NCBI RefSeq assembly: GCF_030164425.1
Contig: NZ_JASNJD010000012.1
Coordinates: 78,400-142,399 of the forward strand
DNA from: Pseudodonghicola flavimaris
GTDB taxonomy: Bacteria; Pseudomonadota; Alphaproteobacteria; Rhodobacterales; Rhodobacteraceae
Reading direction: 5' to 3'
DNA length: 64,000 nucleotides
Within the stretch, counting starts at the first letter, position 1. Every line of letters starts with the position of its first letter. The notes under the pieces were generated by a model, which was not told where the DNA came from, did no database searches, and saw only the letters and a program-made list of their open reading frames with translations. The translations under genes and the position numbers were made by a program. This document shows positions 42,098-51,159 of the stretch, piece after piece.

Positions 42098-44473
42098 ATG
42101 CTGACCCACCCGGCGCCCCTCACCCGCAAGCTGACCCGCGATCTGTGGCGCATCCGCGGCCAGGCGCTGGCAATCGCCGCGGTGATCGCGGTGGGGGTGA
42201 TGCTGCTGGTGATGATGACCGGGCTGACCGCCTCGCTCAGCGAGACCCGCCGCGCCTATTACGACCGCTATCGACTGGCCGAGGTCTTCGCCCCGGTGAC
42301 CCGCGCCCCGGACCGTCTGGCCGCCGACCTGCGGGCGCTGCCGGGGGTGTCGCGGGTGGAAACCCGAGTCACCGGCCGGGCGCTGATCGACCTGCCTGGC
42401 CAGACCCTGCCGGTGCAGGCCCGCGCCCTGTCGCTGCCCGACTTCCACAGCCCGGCACTGAACGCGATCTATCTGACCGACGGCCGGCTGTTCGACGGCA
42501 GCCGCGCCGACGAGGTGGTGGTGCTGAAGAGCTTCGCCAAGGCGCGCGGCCTGCACCCCGGCGACCGGCTGACGGTGACGATGAACGGATTTCGCCGGGT
42601 GCTGCGGGTGGTGGGTTTCGCGCAATCGCCGGAATTCCTCTATGCCACCGCGCCGGGCGAGCTGGTGCCGGACGATGCCCGCTTTGCCGTGCTGTGGATG
42701 AGCCGCACCGCGCTCTCCGCCGCCTATGACATGGAGGGCGCCTTTTCCGAGGCGCTGATCTCGCTCAGCCGCGGCACCGATCCGCAGGCGGTGATCGCCG
42801 GCGCCGACCGGCTGCTGGACCGCTTTGGCGCCACCGGGGCCTATGCGCTGAAGGATCTGGAATCCAACCGGTTCATCACCGAGGAGATCGACGGGTTGAA
42901 GCGCAGCGCCGCCAGCGTACCGCCGGTGATCCTCGCCGTGGCGGCCTTCCTTATGTATATGGTGATCTCCCGCATGATCCAGGCGGAGCGGGAGCAGATC
43001 GGCCTGATGAAGGCCTTCGGCTATCGCAACCGCGAGGTCGGCAGCCACTACTTCCGGATGATCCTGACCATCGCGCTGGGGGGCGCGCTGATGGGCAGCC
43101 TGTTCGGCATCCTGCTGGGTCGGTCGATGATCGATGTCTACCTGATCTATTACAAGTTCCCCTTCCTGGTGTTCCGGCTGGAGCCCTCGTCCTTCCTGAT
43201 CGGCTTCGGTGCCAGCCTGCTCGCGGCCTCGGCCGGCGGGCTGGTGGTGCTGCGCCGGGTCTTCGCGCTGACGCCGGCGGTGGCGATGCGGGCGCCGGCG
43301 CCGCCCGACTACAGCCGCAGCGGCCGGGTTGCCGCCCGGCTGTCGCGACTGCTGGACCAGCCCAGCCGCATGGTGCTGCGGCGGATCACCCGCCAGCCGC
43401 TGCGCATCGGCGGTGCCGTGCTGGGAGTGGCCTCGGGGCTGTCGCTTTCGGTGGCGATGATCGCCATCATCGCCAGTTTCGACGCCATGCAGGAGACCAC
43501 CTTTTCCGTCATCGACCGCAGCGACCTGAATGTGAGCTTCACCCGCGCCATCGCCGCCCGCAGCGCCTTCGACCTGGCCCGCATCCCCGGCGTGATCGAG
43601 GTGGAGCCGGTCCGCATCGTCCCGGCCATCCTGAAACACGGGCGCGACCGCTATAACGGCGCGATCTACGGGCTGGTCGCCACGCCGCGGCTGAACCGCG
43701 CCGTCGATGCCCAGGGCCAGCCGATCCCGATCCGCGACGGCGGCGTCGTCCTGTCGACCGGGTTGGCCAGAACGCTGAAGATCGGCGCCGGCGACCATCT
43801 GCAGGTCGAAGTGCGCGAGGGGCGCCGTCCCAGTCTGTCGCTGCCGGTGGTGGCCGTGGCCGACAGCCTTCTGGGCTCGCCCGCCTATATGGCGCTGGAC
43901 GGGCTGAACCGGGCGCTGAAGGAACCCCTGCGGGTCTCTGGCGCCTATCTGCGGGTCGATGCCGCCCGGACGGCAGAGATCTACCGGGCGCTGAAGGCGA
44001 TGCCGATGGTCGCCGGCGTCAGCGTCAAGAGCCAGAGCGTTGCCGCGCTGGAACGGATGATGGATGAGGGCGCCGGCGCCATGCGCTATGTGATGGCGCT
44101 GATCGCCGGGGTGGTGACCTTCGGGGTGATCTACAACGCCGCCCGCATCGCCCAGGCCGAACGCGCCCGCGATCTGGCCAGCCTCAGGGTACTGGGGTTC
44201 TCGCGCAACGAGGTCGCCTTCGTCCTGCTGGGAGAGCTGGTGGCGGTGATGCTGCTGGCCCTGCCGCTGGGGGCGCTGATGGGCTACGGGCTGACCTTCG
44301 TGATCGCCGCCGCCTTCAGCACCGACATCTATCAGATCCGCCCCGTCGTCAGCCCGGCGAGCTATGGCTGGGCGATGAGCGTGGTGATCGCCGCGGCGCT
44401 GATCTCGGGTCTGCTGGTCAAACGCGACATCGACCGTGCGGATGTGCTATCCGCGCTGAAGACAAGGGAGTGA
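42098..44473 (+). CDS. ABC transporter permease, FtsX/MacB-like, fused double unit
   Basis: A 791-residue permease made of two FtsX-type halves. Hydrophobic spans lie near 24-44, 270-290, 321-345, 364-388, 441-460, 662-682, 706-735 and 755-772, with two large periplasmic domains (about 50-265 and 465-655) between the first and second span of each half. This eight-span layout is that of duplicated DevC/LolC-type permeases. It works with the ATPase at 41383 and the adaptor at 44478; the three genes are separated by at most 8 bp. Cargo cannot be told from sequence; export of a lipid, lipoprotein or small molecule is plausible. Confidence 0.92.
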   Translation: MLTHPAPLTRKLTRDLWRIRGQALAIAAVIAVGVMLLVMMTGLTASLSETRRAYYDRYRLAEVFAPVTRAPDRLAADLRALPGVSRVETRVTGRALIDLPGQTLPVQARALSLPDFHSPALNAIYLTDGRLFDGSRADEVVVLKSFAKARGLHPGDRLTVTMNGFRRVLRVVGFAQSPEFLYATAPGELVPDDARFAVLWMSRTALSAAYDMEGAFSEALISLSRGTDPQAVIAGADRLLDRFGATGAYALKDLESNRFITEEIDGLKRSAASVPPVILAVAAFLMYMVISRMIQAEREQIGLMKAFGYRNREVGSHYFRMILTIALGGALMGSLFGILLGRSMIDVYLIYYKFPFLVFRLEPSSFLIGFGASLLAASAGGLVVLRRVFALTPAVAMRAPAPPDYSRSGRVAARLSRLLDQPSRMVLRRITRQPLRIGGAVLGVASGLSLSVAMIAIIASFDAMQETTFSVIDRSDLNVSFTRAIAARSAFDLARIPGVIEVEPVRIVPAILKHGRDRYNGAIYGLVATPRLNRAVDAQGQPIPIRDGGVVLSTGLARTLKIGAGDHLQVEVREGRRPSLSLPVVAVADSLLGSPAYMALDGLNRALKEPLRVSGAYLRVDAARTAEIYRALKAMPMVAGVSVKSQSVAALERMMDEGAGAMRYVMALIAGVVTFGVIYNAARIAQAERARDLASLRVLGFSRNEVAFVLLGELVAVMLLALPLGALMGYGLTFVIAAAFSTDIYQIRPVVSPASYGWAMSVVIAAALISGLLVKRDIDRADVLSALKTRE

Positions 44474-44477
44474 TCCG

Positions 44478-45719
44478 GTGACCGCCACGCGCAAGAAATC
44501 CCGCCCCGTGCTGAGCGCCGCTGCCGCGCTGCTGGTTGCCGCCGCGCTGGCGGCCGCCTTTTGGCCGCGCCCGGCGCTGGTCGATCTGGACGCGGTGCGG
44601 CAAGGGGCGATGCGACTGACCATCGACGAGGAGGGGCACACCCAGGTTCACGACCCCTATGTCGTCTCCTCCCCCGTCGCCGGAGAGCTGCAGCGCGTCA
44701 CCATCCGCCCAGGCGATCCGGTGGTGAAGGGCGAAACCGTGGTGGCGCGGATGCGGCCGGCCAACCCCTCGGCACTGGACGTGCGCACGCGCGAACAGGC
44801 GCTGGCGGCGGTCGATGCCGCCGAGGCGGCGCTGAATGTCGCCCGCGCCGATCTGAACGCCGCCCGTGCCAACCGCGATTTCGCCGACAGCGAACTGCAA
44901 CGCGTGCGCAAGCTGGTCGAACGCCAGATCACCAGCAAGGTCAGCCTGGAGCGTGCCGAACAGGAGGCGCGGGTGGCGCAGGCCAATGTCGACACCGCCG
45001 CCGCCGCCATCGCCATGCGCGAGGCCGAGCTGACGAACGCCCGCGCCCAGCTGATCAGCTTCGACGACAGGGGGCTCGGCACGGCGCTGGCCGATCACAC
45101 CGCCCCCGATCCCGGCACCCCGATCCGCGCCCCGATCGACGGCACCGTCCTGCGGGTGATCCAGAAGAGCGCGACCACCCTGCCCGCCGGCTCGGCGATT
45201 CTGGAAATCGGCGATGTCGCCCGCGATCTGGAGATCGAGGTCGAACTGCTATCCTCGGACGCGGTGCAGGTACATGTCGGCGATCCGGTGATCGTCACCA
45301 ACTGGGGCGGCCCCGGCGATCTCTCCGGCCGGGTCGAGCGGATCGAACCCTATGGCTTCACCAAGACCTCGGCGCTGGGGGTGGAGGAACAGCGGGTCAA
45401 GACCACGGTGGGCTTCACCGGGGCGCCTGAGGCGCGGGCCGGGCTCGGCCATGGCTACCGGGTCGAGGTGCGGATCGTGGTCTGGCAAAGCGATGCGGCG
45501 CTTCTGGTGCCCTCCTCCGCGCTCTTCCGGCATCAGGACGGCTGGGCGGTGTTCCGCGTCACCGACGGGCGCGCGCATCTGACCCCGGTGCACATCGGCC
45601 ATGACAATGGCATCTCTGCGGATGTGACGGAGGGGCTGGCGGAGGGCGATCAGGTCGTGCTCTTCCCGCCGGCCAATCTGGCCGACCACCAGCGCGTCAA
45701 GCAGCGAGAAATCGAATAG
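44478..45719 (+). CDS. Periplasmic adaptor (HlyD/MacA-like membrane fusion protein)
   Basis: A 413-residue adaptor with an N-terminal membrane anchor (VLSAAAALLVAAALAAAFW). It has a split lipoyl/biotinyl half-motif (SSPVAGELQRVTIRPGDPV and IRAPIDGTVLRVIQKS), a coiled-coil hairpin (about 95-200, rich in A, E and R) and a beta-barrel domain. It bridges the inner-membrane ABC permease to the outer membrane or periplasm. The start is a GTG at 44478 with GGGAG upstream, 4 bp after the permease stop. No TolC-like outer-membrane protein is encoded nearby. The gene closes the three-gene transport operon, and a hairpin at 45734-45749 follows. Confidence 0.9.
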   Translation: MTATRKKSRPVLSAAAALLVAAALAAAFWPRPALVDLDAVRQGAMRLTIDEEGHTQVHDPYVVSSPVAGELQRVTIRPGDPVVKGETVVARMRPANPSALDVRTREQALAAVDAAEAALNVARADLNAARANRDFADSELQRVRKLVERQITSKVSLERAEQEARVAQANVDTAAAAIAMREAELTNARAQLISFDDRGLGTALADHTAPDPGTPIRAPIDGTVLRVIQKSATTLPAGSAILEIGDVARDLEIEVELLSSDAVQVHVGDPVIVTNWGGPGDLSGRVERIEPYGFTKTSALGVEEQRVKTTVGFTGAPEARAGLGHGYRVEVRIVVWQSDAALLVPSSALFRHQDGWAVFRVTDGRAHLTPVHIGHDNGISADVTEGLAEGDQVVLFPPANLADHQRVKQREIE

Positions 45720-45733
45720 GAGCCACGGAGACA

Positions 45734-45749
45734 AGCCAGTTAACCGGCT
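45734..45749. terminator. Possible hairpin between the adaptor gene and tRNA-Thr
   Basis: AGCCAGTTAACCGGCT is nearly a perfect palindrome around GTTAAC. It lies in the short gap between the 3' end of the adaptor gene and the 3' end of the oppositely read tRNA gene. A short T-run (CTTTTTC, 45761-45767) follows on the plus strand, so it may work as a terminator for the transport operon. Confidence 0.35.
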
Positions 45750-45785
45750 GTAACCGGACGCTTTTTCACCAATTCTGGGGGAGAA

Positions 45786-45860
<75 letters not shown>

Positions 45861-46083
45861 GCTGTGGGCGGGTGATTAGACGCAAATCGCAGGGGGTGCA
45901 AGCGCATTCTTGAAAATTTTTTGCGCCCCAAAATGCAGCGGCTTCCGGCCCGGCTTCGCCCTGTCCCGGAGCCGCCCCACGCCCCACCCCCGGCCCCGCG
46001 CGGTGTCACCATAGCGATGCGCCCTGCAGCAAAGCCCGCGCGGCAATCTGGACCGGCGCCGGATGCTCCTGTAGAGAAAGCCC

Positions 46084-46260
46084 ATGGCACCCAGAAGCAA
46101 GAACAGTGACAAAAGCAAATCCGCGACAGAGCGCGAAGCCCGGCTAAAGGCCGCGCTGAAGGCCAATATGTCCCGGCGCAAGGCGCAGGCCCGCGCCCGG
46201 GCAGCGACCGCGGAACAGCCTGGGGATGAGGCCGACACCACAGGCAAGCGCGAAGGGTAG
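46084..46260 (+). CDS. Small basic conserved protein upstream of murA
   Basis: A 58-residue, highly charged protein: APRSKNSDKSKSATEREARL, then KAALKANMSRRKAQARARAA and an acidic tail. It has no cysteine, signal or membrane segment, and much of it should be helical. It lies 6 bp before murA on the same strand, so the two are probably co-transcribed. Its even composition, clean ATG and tight spacing argue that it is a real gene. I do not know its function; nucleic-acid or ribosome binding is possible from its charge alone. Confidence 0.65.
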   Translation: MAPRSKNSDKSKSATEREARLKAALKANMSRRKAQARARAATAEQPGDEADTTGKREG

Positions 46261-46266
46261 CAGCAG

Positions 46267-47535
46267 ATGGATTCGATTTTGGTCACCGGCAACGGGCCGC
46301 TCAGCGGTCAGATCCCGATTGCGGGGGCAAAGAACGCCTGTCTGGCGCTGATGCCCGCCACGCTGCTGAGCGAAGAGCCGCTGACCCTGACCAATGCGCC
46401 GCGTCTGTCCGACATCCGCACCATGACGGCGCTGCTGCAGTCGCTGGGGGCGGAGGTCACCAGCCTGCAGAACGGCCAGGTGCTGGCGATGTCGAGCCAC
46501 GATCTGAACAACCATGTCGCCGATTACGATATCGTGCGGAAGATGCGCGCCTCGAATCTGGTGCTGGGACCGATGCTGGCGCGGCTGGGCCATGCCGTGG
46601 TCTCGCTGCCCGGCGGCTGCGCCATCGGTGCCCGGCCGATGGATCTGCACATCCACGGGCTGGAGGCGCTGGGGGCGGAGATCGAGTTGCGCGACGGCTA
46701 TCTGCACGCCAAGGCGCCGCGCGGGCTGAAGGGCGCGGTGGTGGATTTCTCCTTCGCCTCGGTCGGCGCCACCGAAAACGTGCTGATGGCGGCGACGCTG
46801 GCCAAGGGCACCACGGTGCTGAACAACGCAGCCCGCGAACCCGAGATCGTCGATCTGGCCAGCTGCCTGCGCAAGATGGGCGCCCGGATCGAAGGCGACG
46901 GCACCTCGGTCATCACCATCGAGGGGGTCGACCGGCTGCATGGCGCCACCCACCCGGTGGTGGCGGACCGGATCGAACTGGGCACCTACATGCTGGCCCC
47001 GGCCATCGCCGGCGGCGAAGTCGAATGCCTGGGCGGCCGGCTGGAGCTGGTCGGCAGCTTCGTCGAGAAACTGGACGAGGCCGGCATTTCGGTGACCGAG
47101 ACCGAGCACGGGCTGAAGGTGCGCCGCCGCGGCGACGTGATCCGCGCCGTGGATGTGACCACCGAACCCTTCCCCGGCTTTCCGACCGACCTGCAGGCGC
47201 AGATGATGGCGCTGCTCTGCACCGCCGAGGGCACCAGCGTGCTGGAGGAACGGATCTTCGAGAACCGCTTCATGCATGCACCCGAGCTGATGCGCATGGG
47301 GGCGCAGATCGAGGTTCAGGGCGGCACTGCCCGGGTCAACGGCGTCGAACAGCTCAAGGGGGCGCCGGTGATGGCAACCGACCTGCGCGCCTCGGTCTCG
47401 CTGATCCTGGCCGGGCTGGCGGCCGAGGGCGAAACCGTGGTCAGCCGGGTCTATCACCTCGACCGCGGCTACGAACATGTGGAAACCAAGCTGCAGGCGG
47501 TGGGCGCGAAAATCGAACGGATACAGGGCGCATGA
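46267..47535 (+). CDS. murA: UDP-N-acetylglucosamine 1-carboxyvinyltransferase
   Basis: Catalyses the first committed step of peptidoglycan synthesis, adding enolpyruvate from PEP to UDP-GlcNAc in the cytoplasm; it is the target of fosfomycin. The 422-residue protein has the family length, Lys22 in [12 protein letters not shown], and the fosfomycin-reactive cysteine Cys118 in [29 protein letters not shown] near residue 94 and the late [17 protein letters not shown] segment are typical. It lies 6 bp after a small basic protein, and its stop overlaps the ATG of the DUF2948 gene. Since Cys118 is present, it should be fosfomycin-sensitive. Confidence 0.97.
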   Translation: MDSILVTGNGPLSGQIPIAGAKNACLALMPATLLSEEPLTLTNAPRLSDIRTMTALLQSLGAEVTSLQNGQVLAMSSHDLNNHVADYDIVRKMRASNLVLGPMLARLGHAVVSLPGGCAIGARPMDLHIHGLEALGAEIELRDGYLHAKAPRGLKGAVVDFSFASVGATENVLMAATLAKGTTVLNNAAREPEIVDLASCLRKMGARIEGDGTSVITIEGVDRLHGATHPVVADRIELGTYMLAPAIAGGEVECLGGRLELVGSFVEKLDEAGISVTETEHGLKVRRRGDVIRAVDVTTEPFPGFPTDLQAQMMALLCTAEGTSVLEERIFENRFMHAPELMRMGAQIEVQGGTARVNGVEQLKGAPVMATDLRASVSLILAGLAAEGETVVSRVYHLDRGYEHVETKLQAVGAKIERIQGA

Positions 47536-48002
47536 CCGAAGACGCAACATTTGAAGAGGGCGGCGAGGCGCCGCTGAACCTGGGTGCGGTCGATGCCGAG
47601 GATCTCAAGGTGATCGCAGCGCTGACCCAGGATGCGATCTTCACCGGTGCCGATATCAGCTGGCGACCGGCACAGCGCCGCTTCGCCCTGCTGCTGAACC
47701 GCTTCCGCTGGGAGGATCGGGGCCGCGACCGGCACGGCGCCGAACGAGTCCGTGCGCTGCTGGTGATCGACGAGGTTCTGGGCGTCGCCAGCCAGGGGGT
47801 GGTTCCCCGCGACCGCGACACGGTGCTGTCGCTCCTCTCCATCGATTTCGAGGCTGGCGAGGACGGCAGCGGCAACCTGTTGCTGACACTGGCGGGCGAT
47901 GGCGCCATCCGGCTGTCGGTCGAGGCGCTGGGAGTCACTCTGAAGGATGTGACCCGCCCCTATCGGGCGATCTCGGGCCAGACGCCGAAACATCCCGAAT
48001 GA
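47532..48002 (+). CDS. DUF2948 family protein
   Basis: A 156-residue protein of the alphaproteobacterial DUF2948 family, recognised from [33 protein letters not shown] and the [10 protein letters not shown] segment. It has no signal peptide or membrane span, so it is probably cytoplasmic. Function unknown. It overlaps the end of murA by four bases (ATGA) and in turn overlaps the acetyltransferase gene, so it is part of a murA-DUF2948-GNAT unit. The neighbourhood suggests a link to envelope or amino-acid metabolism, but nothing in the sequence shows a reaction. Confidence 0.88.
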   Translation: MTEDATFEEGGEAPLNLGAVDAEDLKVIAALTQDAIFTGADISWRPAQRRFALLLNRFRWEDRGRDRHGAERVRALLVIDEVLGVASQGVVPRDRDTVLSLLSIDFEAGEDGSGNLLLTLAGDGAIRLSVEALGVTLKDVTRPYRAISGQTPKHPE

Positions 48003-48469
48003 CGATCCGGATCCGCCCTGCCCGGCCCGAAGACGCGGCGGTGGCCGCGCGGATCCTGACCACCTCCATCACCGAACTCTGCCGCGCCGATCATCAGAAC
48101 GATCCCGCGGCCGTCGCCAACTGGATCGCCAACAAGACGCCGGACACCCTGGCGGCGTGGATCGCCGGCGGCGGCATCCGCATCGCCGAAGCCGACGGAA
48201 CACCCGCGGCTGTCGGCGCGCTCGATCCGGCCGCTGGCACCATCACCCTGAATTATGTCGATCCGGCCTATCGGCGGCGCGGGCTCTCCGCCGCGCTGCT
48301 GGCGGCGATGGAGACCGAGCTGGCCGCCGCCGGCATCGCCACCGCCCGGCTGACCTCCACCGCTACGGCGCGGGATTTCTACCTGCACCACGGCTGGCGC
48401 AGCGCCGGCCCCGGCCGCACCGGCCGCTGGATTTTGGGCTATCCGCTGGAGAAGCGCCTCAACCCTTGA
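47999..48469 (+). CDS. GNAT family N-acetyltransferase
   Basis: A 156-residue acetyltransferase. It begins IRIRPARPEDAAVAARIL, the usual GNAT first strand and helix, and has the acetyl-CoA pyrophosphate-binding motif VDPAYRRRGLSAALLAAM near residue 86 (R/Q-x-x-G-x-G/A type). The C-terminal half reads ATARDFYLHHGWRSAG, as in many small-molecule GNATs. Substrate unknown. It overlaps the DUF2948 gene by four bases and precedes hisD by 47 bp, so it may be co-expressed with both. Confidence 0.9.
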   Translation: MTIRIRPARPEDAAVAARILTTSITELCRADHQNDPAAVANWIANKTPDTLAAWIAGGGIRIAEADGTPAAVGALDPAAGTITLNYVDPAYRRRGLSAALLAAMETELAAAGIATARLTSTATARDFYLHHGWRSAGPGRTGRWILGYPLEKRLNP

Positions 48470-48516
48470 GGCGCCGCGCCCGCGATTGTATGGGGGACCA
48501 TCCGCCGGAGACCAAA

Positions 48517-49818
48517 ATGCCCCAGTTTCTTGACACCACCACCGCCGATTTCGAAACCGCCTTCACCGCGCTGCTGAGCGCGAAGCGGGAAGACAGCCCC
48601 GATGTGGACGCCATCGTCGCCGATATCATCGCCGATGTCCGCGCCCGGGGAGATCAGGCGGTGATCGATCTGACCGCGAAATTCGACCGGCTGGAGCTGA
48701 CGCCGGAGACCCTGGCCTTCAGCCCGGAAGAGATCGCCGAGCATGTGGCGCAGGTCTCCCCCGCCGATCGCGCGGCGCTGGAGCTGGCGGCAGAGCGGAT
48801 CCGCGCCTATCACGTCCGCCAGATGCCGCCGAACCAGACCTGGACCGACCCCGACGGGGCGACACTGGGCTGGCGCTGGGGCGCGGTGGCCGCCGCAGGG
48901 CTCTATGTCCCCGGGGGACTTGCCTCCTACCCGTCTTCGGTGCTGATGAACGCGATCCCCGCCAAGGTCGCCGGGGTGGACCGTCTGGCCATCGCCGTTC
49001 CCACCCCCGATGGCGTGGTCAACCCGCTGGTCCTGCTGGCGGCGCGCATCGCCGGGGTGGATGAGATCTATCGGATCGGCGGCGCCCAGGCGATCGCCGC
49101 GCTGGCCTATGGCACCGAGACGATCCCGCCGGTCGACAAGATCACCGGCCCGGGCAACGCCTTTGTTGCCGCAGCCAAACGGCGGGTGTTCGGCAAGGTC
49201 GGCATCGACATGATCGCCGGCCCGTCGGAAATTCTGGTGATCGCCGACAAGGACAACGATCCGGACTGGATCGCGCTCGATCTGATGAGCCAGGCGGAAC
49301 ACGACGCCAGCGCCCAGTCGATCCTGATCACCGACGATGCCGCCTTCGGCCAGGCCGTCGCCGAGGCGGTGGAGGCCCGGCTGCAGACGCTGGAGCGGCG
49401 CGAGATCGCCGGCGCCAGCTGGCGCGATTTCGGCGCCGTGATCACCGTGCGCGATCTGCCCGAGGCCGCCGCCCTGTCCAACCGCATCGCGCCGGAGCAC
49501 CTCGAGCTCTGCGTCGCGGATCCCGAGACCCTGGCCGAGGACTGCCGCCACGCCGGGGCCATCTTCCTCGGTCAGTTCACCCCGGAAGCCATCGGCGATT
49601 ACGTCGGCGGCCCGAACCATGTGCTGCCGACGGCGCGTTCGGCGCGGTTTTCGTCGGGTTTGAGCGTGATGGACTTCCTCAAACGCACAACTCTGTCCAA
49701 GATGACTCCCGCAGCGCTGAAAGCGATCGGCCCCACCGCCGAGCGTCTGGCGCAGTCGGAAAGCCTCGAGGCGCACGGGCTGTCGGTTCGCGCGCGTCTG
49801 GATCAACTGAACAGGTAA
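48517..49818 (+). CDS. hisD: Histidinol dehydrogenase
   Basis: Oxidises L-histidinol in two NAD-dependent steps to L-histidine, the last reactions of histidine synthesis; zinc-dependent. The 433-residue protein has the full length and the hallmarks AVAAAGLYVPGGLASYPSSV, GGAQAIAALAYGTETIPPVD, KITGPGNAFVAAAKR, AGPSEILVIADKDNDP, then SQAEHDASAQS and the catalytic NRIAPEHLEL. The ATG at 48517 with GGAG upstream opens the family's usual N-terminus; the frame extends about 360 bp upstream inside the acetyltransferase gene. It is followed 7 bp later by the UPF0262 gene, a linkage characteristic of Rhodobacteraceae and relatives. Confidence 0.97.
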   Translation: MPQFLDTTTADFETAFTALLSAKREDSPDVDAIVADIIADVRARGDQAVIDLTAKFDRLELTPETLAFSPEEIAEHVAQVSPADRAALELAAERIRAYHVRQMPPNQTWTDPDGATLGWRWGAVAAAGLYVPGGLASYPSSVLMNAIPAKVAGVDRLAIAVPTPDGVVNPLVLLAARIAGVDEIYRIGGAQAIAALAYGTETIPPVDKITGPGNAFVAAAKRRVFGKVGIDMIAGPSEILVIADKDNDPDWIALDLMSQAEHDASAQSILITDDAAFGQAVAEAVEARLQTLERREIAGASWRDFGAVITVRDLPEAAALSNRIAPEHLELCVADPETLAEDCRHAGAIFLGQFTPEAIGDYVGGPNHVLPTARSARFSSGLSVMDFLKRTTLSKMTPAALKAIGPTAERLAQSESLEAHGLSVRARLDQLNR

Positions 49819-49825
49819 TCGGCCC

Positions 49826-50305
49826 ATGTCTCATATCGTCGATATTGCCCTGGACGACGCAGGGCTGCCCCCGCCCACGCCGGAAATCGAACAGGAACGC
49901 AAGGTCGCCATGTTCGACCTGCTGGAACAGAACAGCTTCACCCTGCCCAAGCGGGACGACCGGGTGGTGCCCGAAGGCCCCTATCGGGTGATGCTGTCGA
50001 TCCGGGACAAGCGGCTGGTGTTCGACATCGAAACCGAGGACGGCCAGAAGGCGGCGGAATTCCACCTCTCGCTCGGGCCGTTCCGGCAGGTGGTCAAGGA
50101 TTATTTCCAGATCTGCGAATCCTACTACAACGCCGTCAAGAACATGCCGCCCAGCCAGATCGAGACCATCGACATGGCCCGGCGCGGCATCCACAACGAA
50201 GGCAGCCGCGTGCTGCAGGAACGGCTCGCCGGCAAGGCCGAGGTGGATGAGGACACCGCCCGCCGCCTGTTCACCCTGATCTGCGTTCTGCACTTCGGAG
50301 GGTGA
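49826..50305 (+). CDS. UPF0262 family protein
   Basis: A 159-residue protein of the UPF0262 family, an uncharacterised alphaproteobacterial family with no signal or membrane segment. Recognised from EQERKVAMFDLLEQNSFTL, YRVMLSIRDKRLVFDI, EFHLSLGPFRQVVKDYFQIC and the C-terminal RRLFTLICVLHFGG. It lies 7 bp after hisD and 3 bp before a low-molecular-weight phosphatase-like gene. The conserved position next to hisD suggests co-expression, not necessarily a role in histidine synthesis. Confidence 0.93.
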   Translation: MSHIVDIALDDAGLPPPTPEIEQERKVAMFDLLEQNSFTLPKRDDRVVPEGPYRVMLSIRDKRLVFDIETEDGQKAAEFHLSLGPFRQVVKDYFQICESYYNAVKNMPPSQIETIDMARRGIHNEGSRVLQERLAGKAEVDEDTARRLFTLICVLHFGG

Positions 50306-50308
50306 TCC

Positions 50309-50767
50309 GTGGATTCCTTGCCGCAGTCGGTACTGTTCTGCTGCGACCATAATGCCTGTCGGTCCCCGATGGCCGAGGGCATCATGAAAAAATTCTATGG
50401 CATGTCCACCTATGTGCAATCGGTGGGCGTGGAAAGCGATCTGGAAATCGACGGCTTCGCCATCGCGGTCTGCGAAGAGATCGGGGTTGAGCTGTCGCGC
50501 CACCAGTCGCGCTCCTTCGACGAGATGCAGGCCGCCGGCGACGATCTCAGTTCCTTCGATCTGGTGGTCGCGTTATCCGCCGCCAGCCAGAGCCGAGCGC
50601 TGCAGCTGACCCGGTTCTTTCACATGTCGGTCGAATTCTGGCCGATCCTCGATCCCACCGGACTGGGCGAGACCCGCGAAGACAAGCTTGCCGCCTATCG
50701 CAAGGCGCGCGATCAGATCATTGACCGCCTCAAGGAAAAATGGGGCGAACCAACGGAGCTCAAATGA
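50309..50767 (+). CDS. Low-molecular-weight protein-tyrosine-phosphatase-like protein
   Basis: A 152-residue protein with the CX5R(S) loop at Cys12-Arg18 in FCCDHNACRSPMAEG and a downstream DP pair (WPILDPTG) that would supply the general-acid aspartate of low-molecular-weight phosphatases. Arsenate reductases of the ArsC type share this fold, but no arsenic genes are near. The start is a GTG at 50309, 3 bp after the UPF0262 stop. Its end overlaps the next gene by four bases. It probably dephosphorylates a protein or small molecule; the target is unknown. Confidence 0.85.
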   Translation: MDSLPQSVLFCCDHNACRSPMAEGIMKKFYGMSTYVQSVGVESDLEIDGFAIAVCEEIGVELSRHQSRSFDEMQAAGDDLSSFDLVVALSAASQSRALQLTRFFHMSVEFWPILDPTGLGETREDKLAAYRKARDQIIDRLKEKWGEPTELK

Positions 50768-51159
50768 CTGCGATCCTCAAACGCTATTTCGACGCTTTCA
50801 ACGCCGGTGACGTGCCCGGCATGCTGGAGTGCCTGACCGAGGATGTGGCCCACCACGTCAACGAAGGCCAGATCCGCGTGGGCAAGGTGAAATTCGCCGA
50901 ATTCTGCGCCCACATGAGCCATTGCTACAAGGAAGAGCTGACCGACATGGTCCTGTTCGTGTCCGAGGACGGCAGCCGCGGCGCGGCGGAATTCATCGTC
51001 AACGGCACCTATCTGGCCACCGACGCCGGCCTGCCGGAGGCGCATGGCCAGACCTACCGGCTGCCCGGCGGCTCGTTCTTCGACATCCGCGACGGCAAGA
51101 TCGCCCGGGTGACCACCTATTACAACCTGGCCGACTGGATCCGTCAGGTCAGCAAATGA
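50764..51159 (+). CDS. NTF2-like (SnoaL/ketosteroid-isomerase-related) protein
   Basis: A 131-residue cone-shaped alpha+beta domain typical of the NTF2 superfamily: ILKRYFDAFNAGDVPGMLEC at the N-terminus, LTEDVAHHVNEGQIRVGKVK, and a C-terminal FDIRDGKIARVTTYYNLADW. Such proteins bind small hydrophobic ligands or catalyse isomerisation, but no catalytic residue can be named with confidence. It overlaps the phosphatase-like gene and the following acetyltransferase by four bases each, so it belongs to the hisD unit. Confidence 0.85.
   Translation: MTAILKRYFDAFNAGDVPGMLECLTEDVAHHVNEGQIRVGKVKFAEFCAHMSHCYKEELTDMVLFVSEDGSRGAAEFIVNGTYLATDAGLPEAHGQTYRLPGGSFFDIRDGKIARVTTYYNLADWIRQVSK

Noticed and set aside
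50309..50767. Arsenate reductase
   Set aside because: The CX5R fold fits, but no ars genes are near and the gene is fused by position to the hisD unit; phosphatase-like is the safer call.
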